This document shows, piece after piece, positions 34,487 through 34,870 of a stretch of 34,870 nucleotides of DNA. The position numbers and the translations under genes are program-made. The stretch's first letter is position 1. The number at the start of each line of letters is the position of its first letter. This DNA comes from JBAYJY01 sp041664945 (GTDB lineage Bacteria > UBP15 > UBA6099), in assembly GCA_041664945.1 (NCBI GenBank), contig JBAYJY010000029.1, positions 1-34,870 on the forward strand, given 5' to 3'. A model generated the notes under the pieces. It ran no database searches. It saw only the letters and a list, made by a program, of their open reading frames with translations, and was not told where the DNA came from.

Positions 34487-34870
34487 CTATCCTTCTTTGG
34501 ATTCGGCGGCCGGTTCTGCCGGCGCTTCGGGAGCCTGTTCCGGAGCGGCTTCAACAACAGCAGACGCTTCCGCGACAGGGGCCGAGACTTCGGCTACGGC
34601 TTCGGCTTCGGGCGCTTCATCGACGGCGGCTTCGTCTGATTCCGCCAATTCGAATTCGCGCGCCAACTCTTCTTCCGTCAGCTTGAGTTTTTTCTTTTTC
34701 TTCTTGAACTTGCGCTGAGCTTCATCGCCATATTTGCGGAAGTATTTGTCCACTCTTCCGGCGGTGTCAACGAACTTCTGTTTTCCCGTGAAGAATGGGT
34801 GGCACTTCGAACAGATGTCCAGTCGGATCTCTTTTTGCGTCGAGCCGACGATGAATTCGTGCCCGCATGC
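34487..34870 (-). CDS. rpmE: Ribosomal protein bL31, 5'-truncated, with long acidic C-terminal extension
   Basis: The frame stays open to the right edge, so the first residues are missing. Reading from the edge, ACGHEFIVGSTQKEIRLDI then CSKCHPFFTGKQKF and VDTAGRVDKYFRKYG match bL31, including Cys residues of the zinc-binding (C+) form. Ordinary bL31 ends about here. This one continues for roughly 75 residues: a run of Lys (KKKKKKLKL), then TEEELAREFELAESDE and a low-complexity Ala/Glu/Pro/Val tail. The reading frame is clean, so the tail is part of the gene. It precedes prfA, a common bacterial order. Confidence 0.93.
   Translation of the reverse strand, partial: ACGHEFIVGSTQKEIRLDICSKCHPFFTGKQKFVDTAGRVDKYFRKYGDEAQRKFKKKKKKLKLTEEELAREFELAESDEAAVDEAPEAEAVAEVSAPVAEASAVVEAAPEQAPEAPAEPAAESKEG

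Overview
The window is a gene-dense bacterial chromosome segment with fairly high GC and no mobile element, CRISPR array, rRNA or tRNA that I could find. An LptC-like LPS-export protein, an outer-membrane barrel fused to peptidoglycan-binding domains, MurA and LysA point to a diderm, Gram-negative-type organism. The dispersed gene order, frequent GTG/TTG starts and several unfamiliar proteins suggest an uncultured or poorly sampled phylum, but nothing here fixes the taxonomy.

Layout. (1) 2-502: the end of a ThiF/MoeB-type adenylyltransferase, then an unrecognised two-TM protein on the opposite strand (544-969). (2) 1280-13123: thirteen genes on the + strand behind a very good sigma70-type promoter (1157-1185), many with overlapping ends: polyprenyl sugar-phosphate transferase, glycerate kinase, DPM1-like glycosyltransferase, LptC, zinc-finger/RDD membrane protein, LysA, a putative lipoprotein, a CCA/poly(A) nucleotidyltransferase, an M50 protease, ScpA, ScpB, LarE and LarB. 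(3) 13194-18519: a divergent cluster of three radical SAM enzymes and a glycosyltransferase. One enzyme has the layout of the tetraether/membrane-spanning lipid synthase (Tes) family and is translationally coupled to a B12-type radical SAM protein. A strong hairpin terminator closes the cluster. (4) 18673-22667 (-): a divergent membrane pyrophosphatase and MurA. (5) 23254-29691 (-): a FlgM-like anti-sigma factor behind a near-perfect sigma28 promoter, a coiled-coil M23 endopeptidase, a long-chain acyl-CoA ligase, and a 914-residue barrel-SLH-SPOR protein. (6) 29716-34870 (-): argS, sua5/tsaC, prmC, prfA and the 3' part of rpmE, a translation block in a conserved order.

How the genes fit together. 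Much of the window serves the cell envelope: surface polysaccharide initiation (sugar transferase, glycosyltransferases), LPS transport (LptC), murein precursor supply and remodelling (MurA, LysA, M23 peptidase), outer-membrane anchoring (barrel-SLH-SPOR) and probably lipid modification (Tes-like radical SAM). The rest is housekeeping: tRNA maturation and charging, translation termination and chromosome condensation.

The best leads for new biology are the barrel-SLH-SPOR protein, the Tes-like/B12 radical SAM pair in its divergent cluster, and the isolated flgM-like gene with its own sigma28 promoter. All calls come from reading the sequence; no database search was run.
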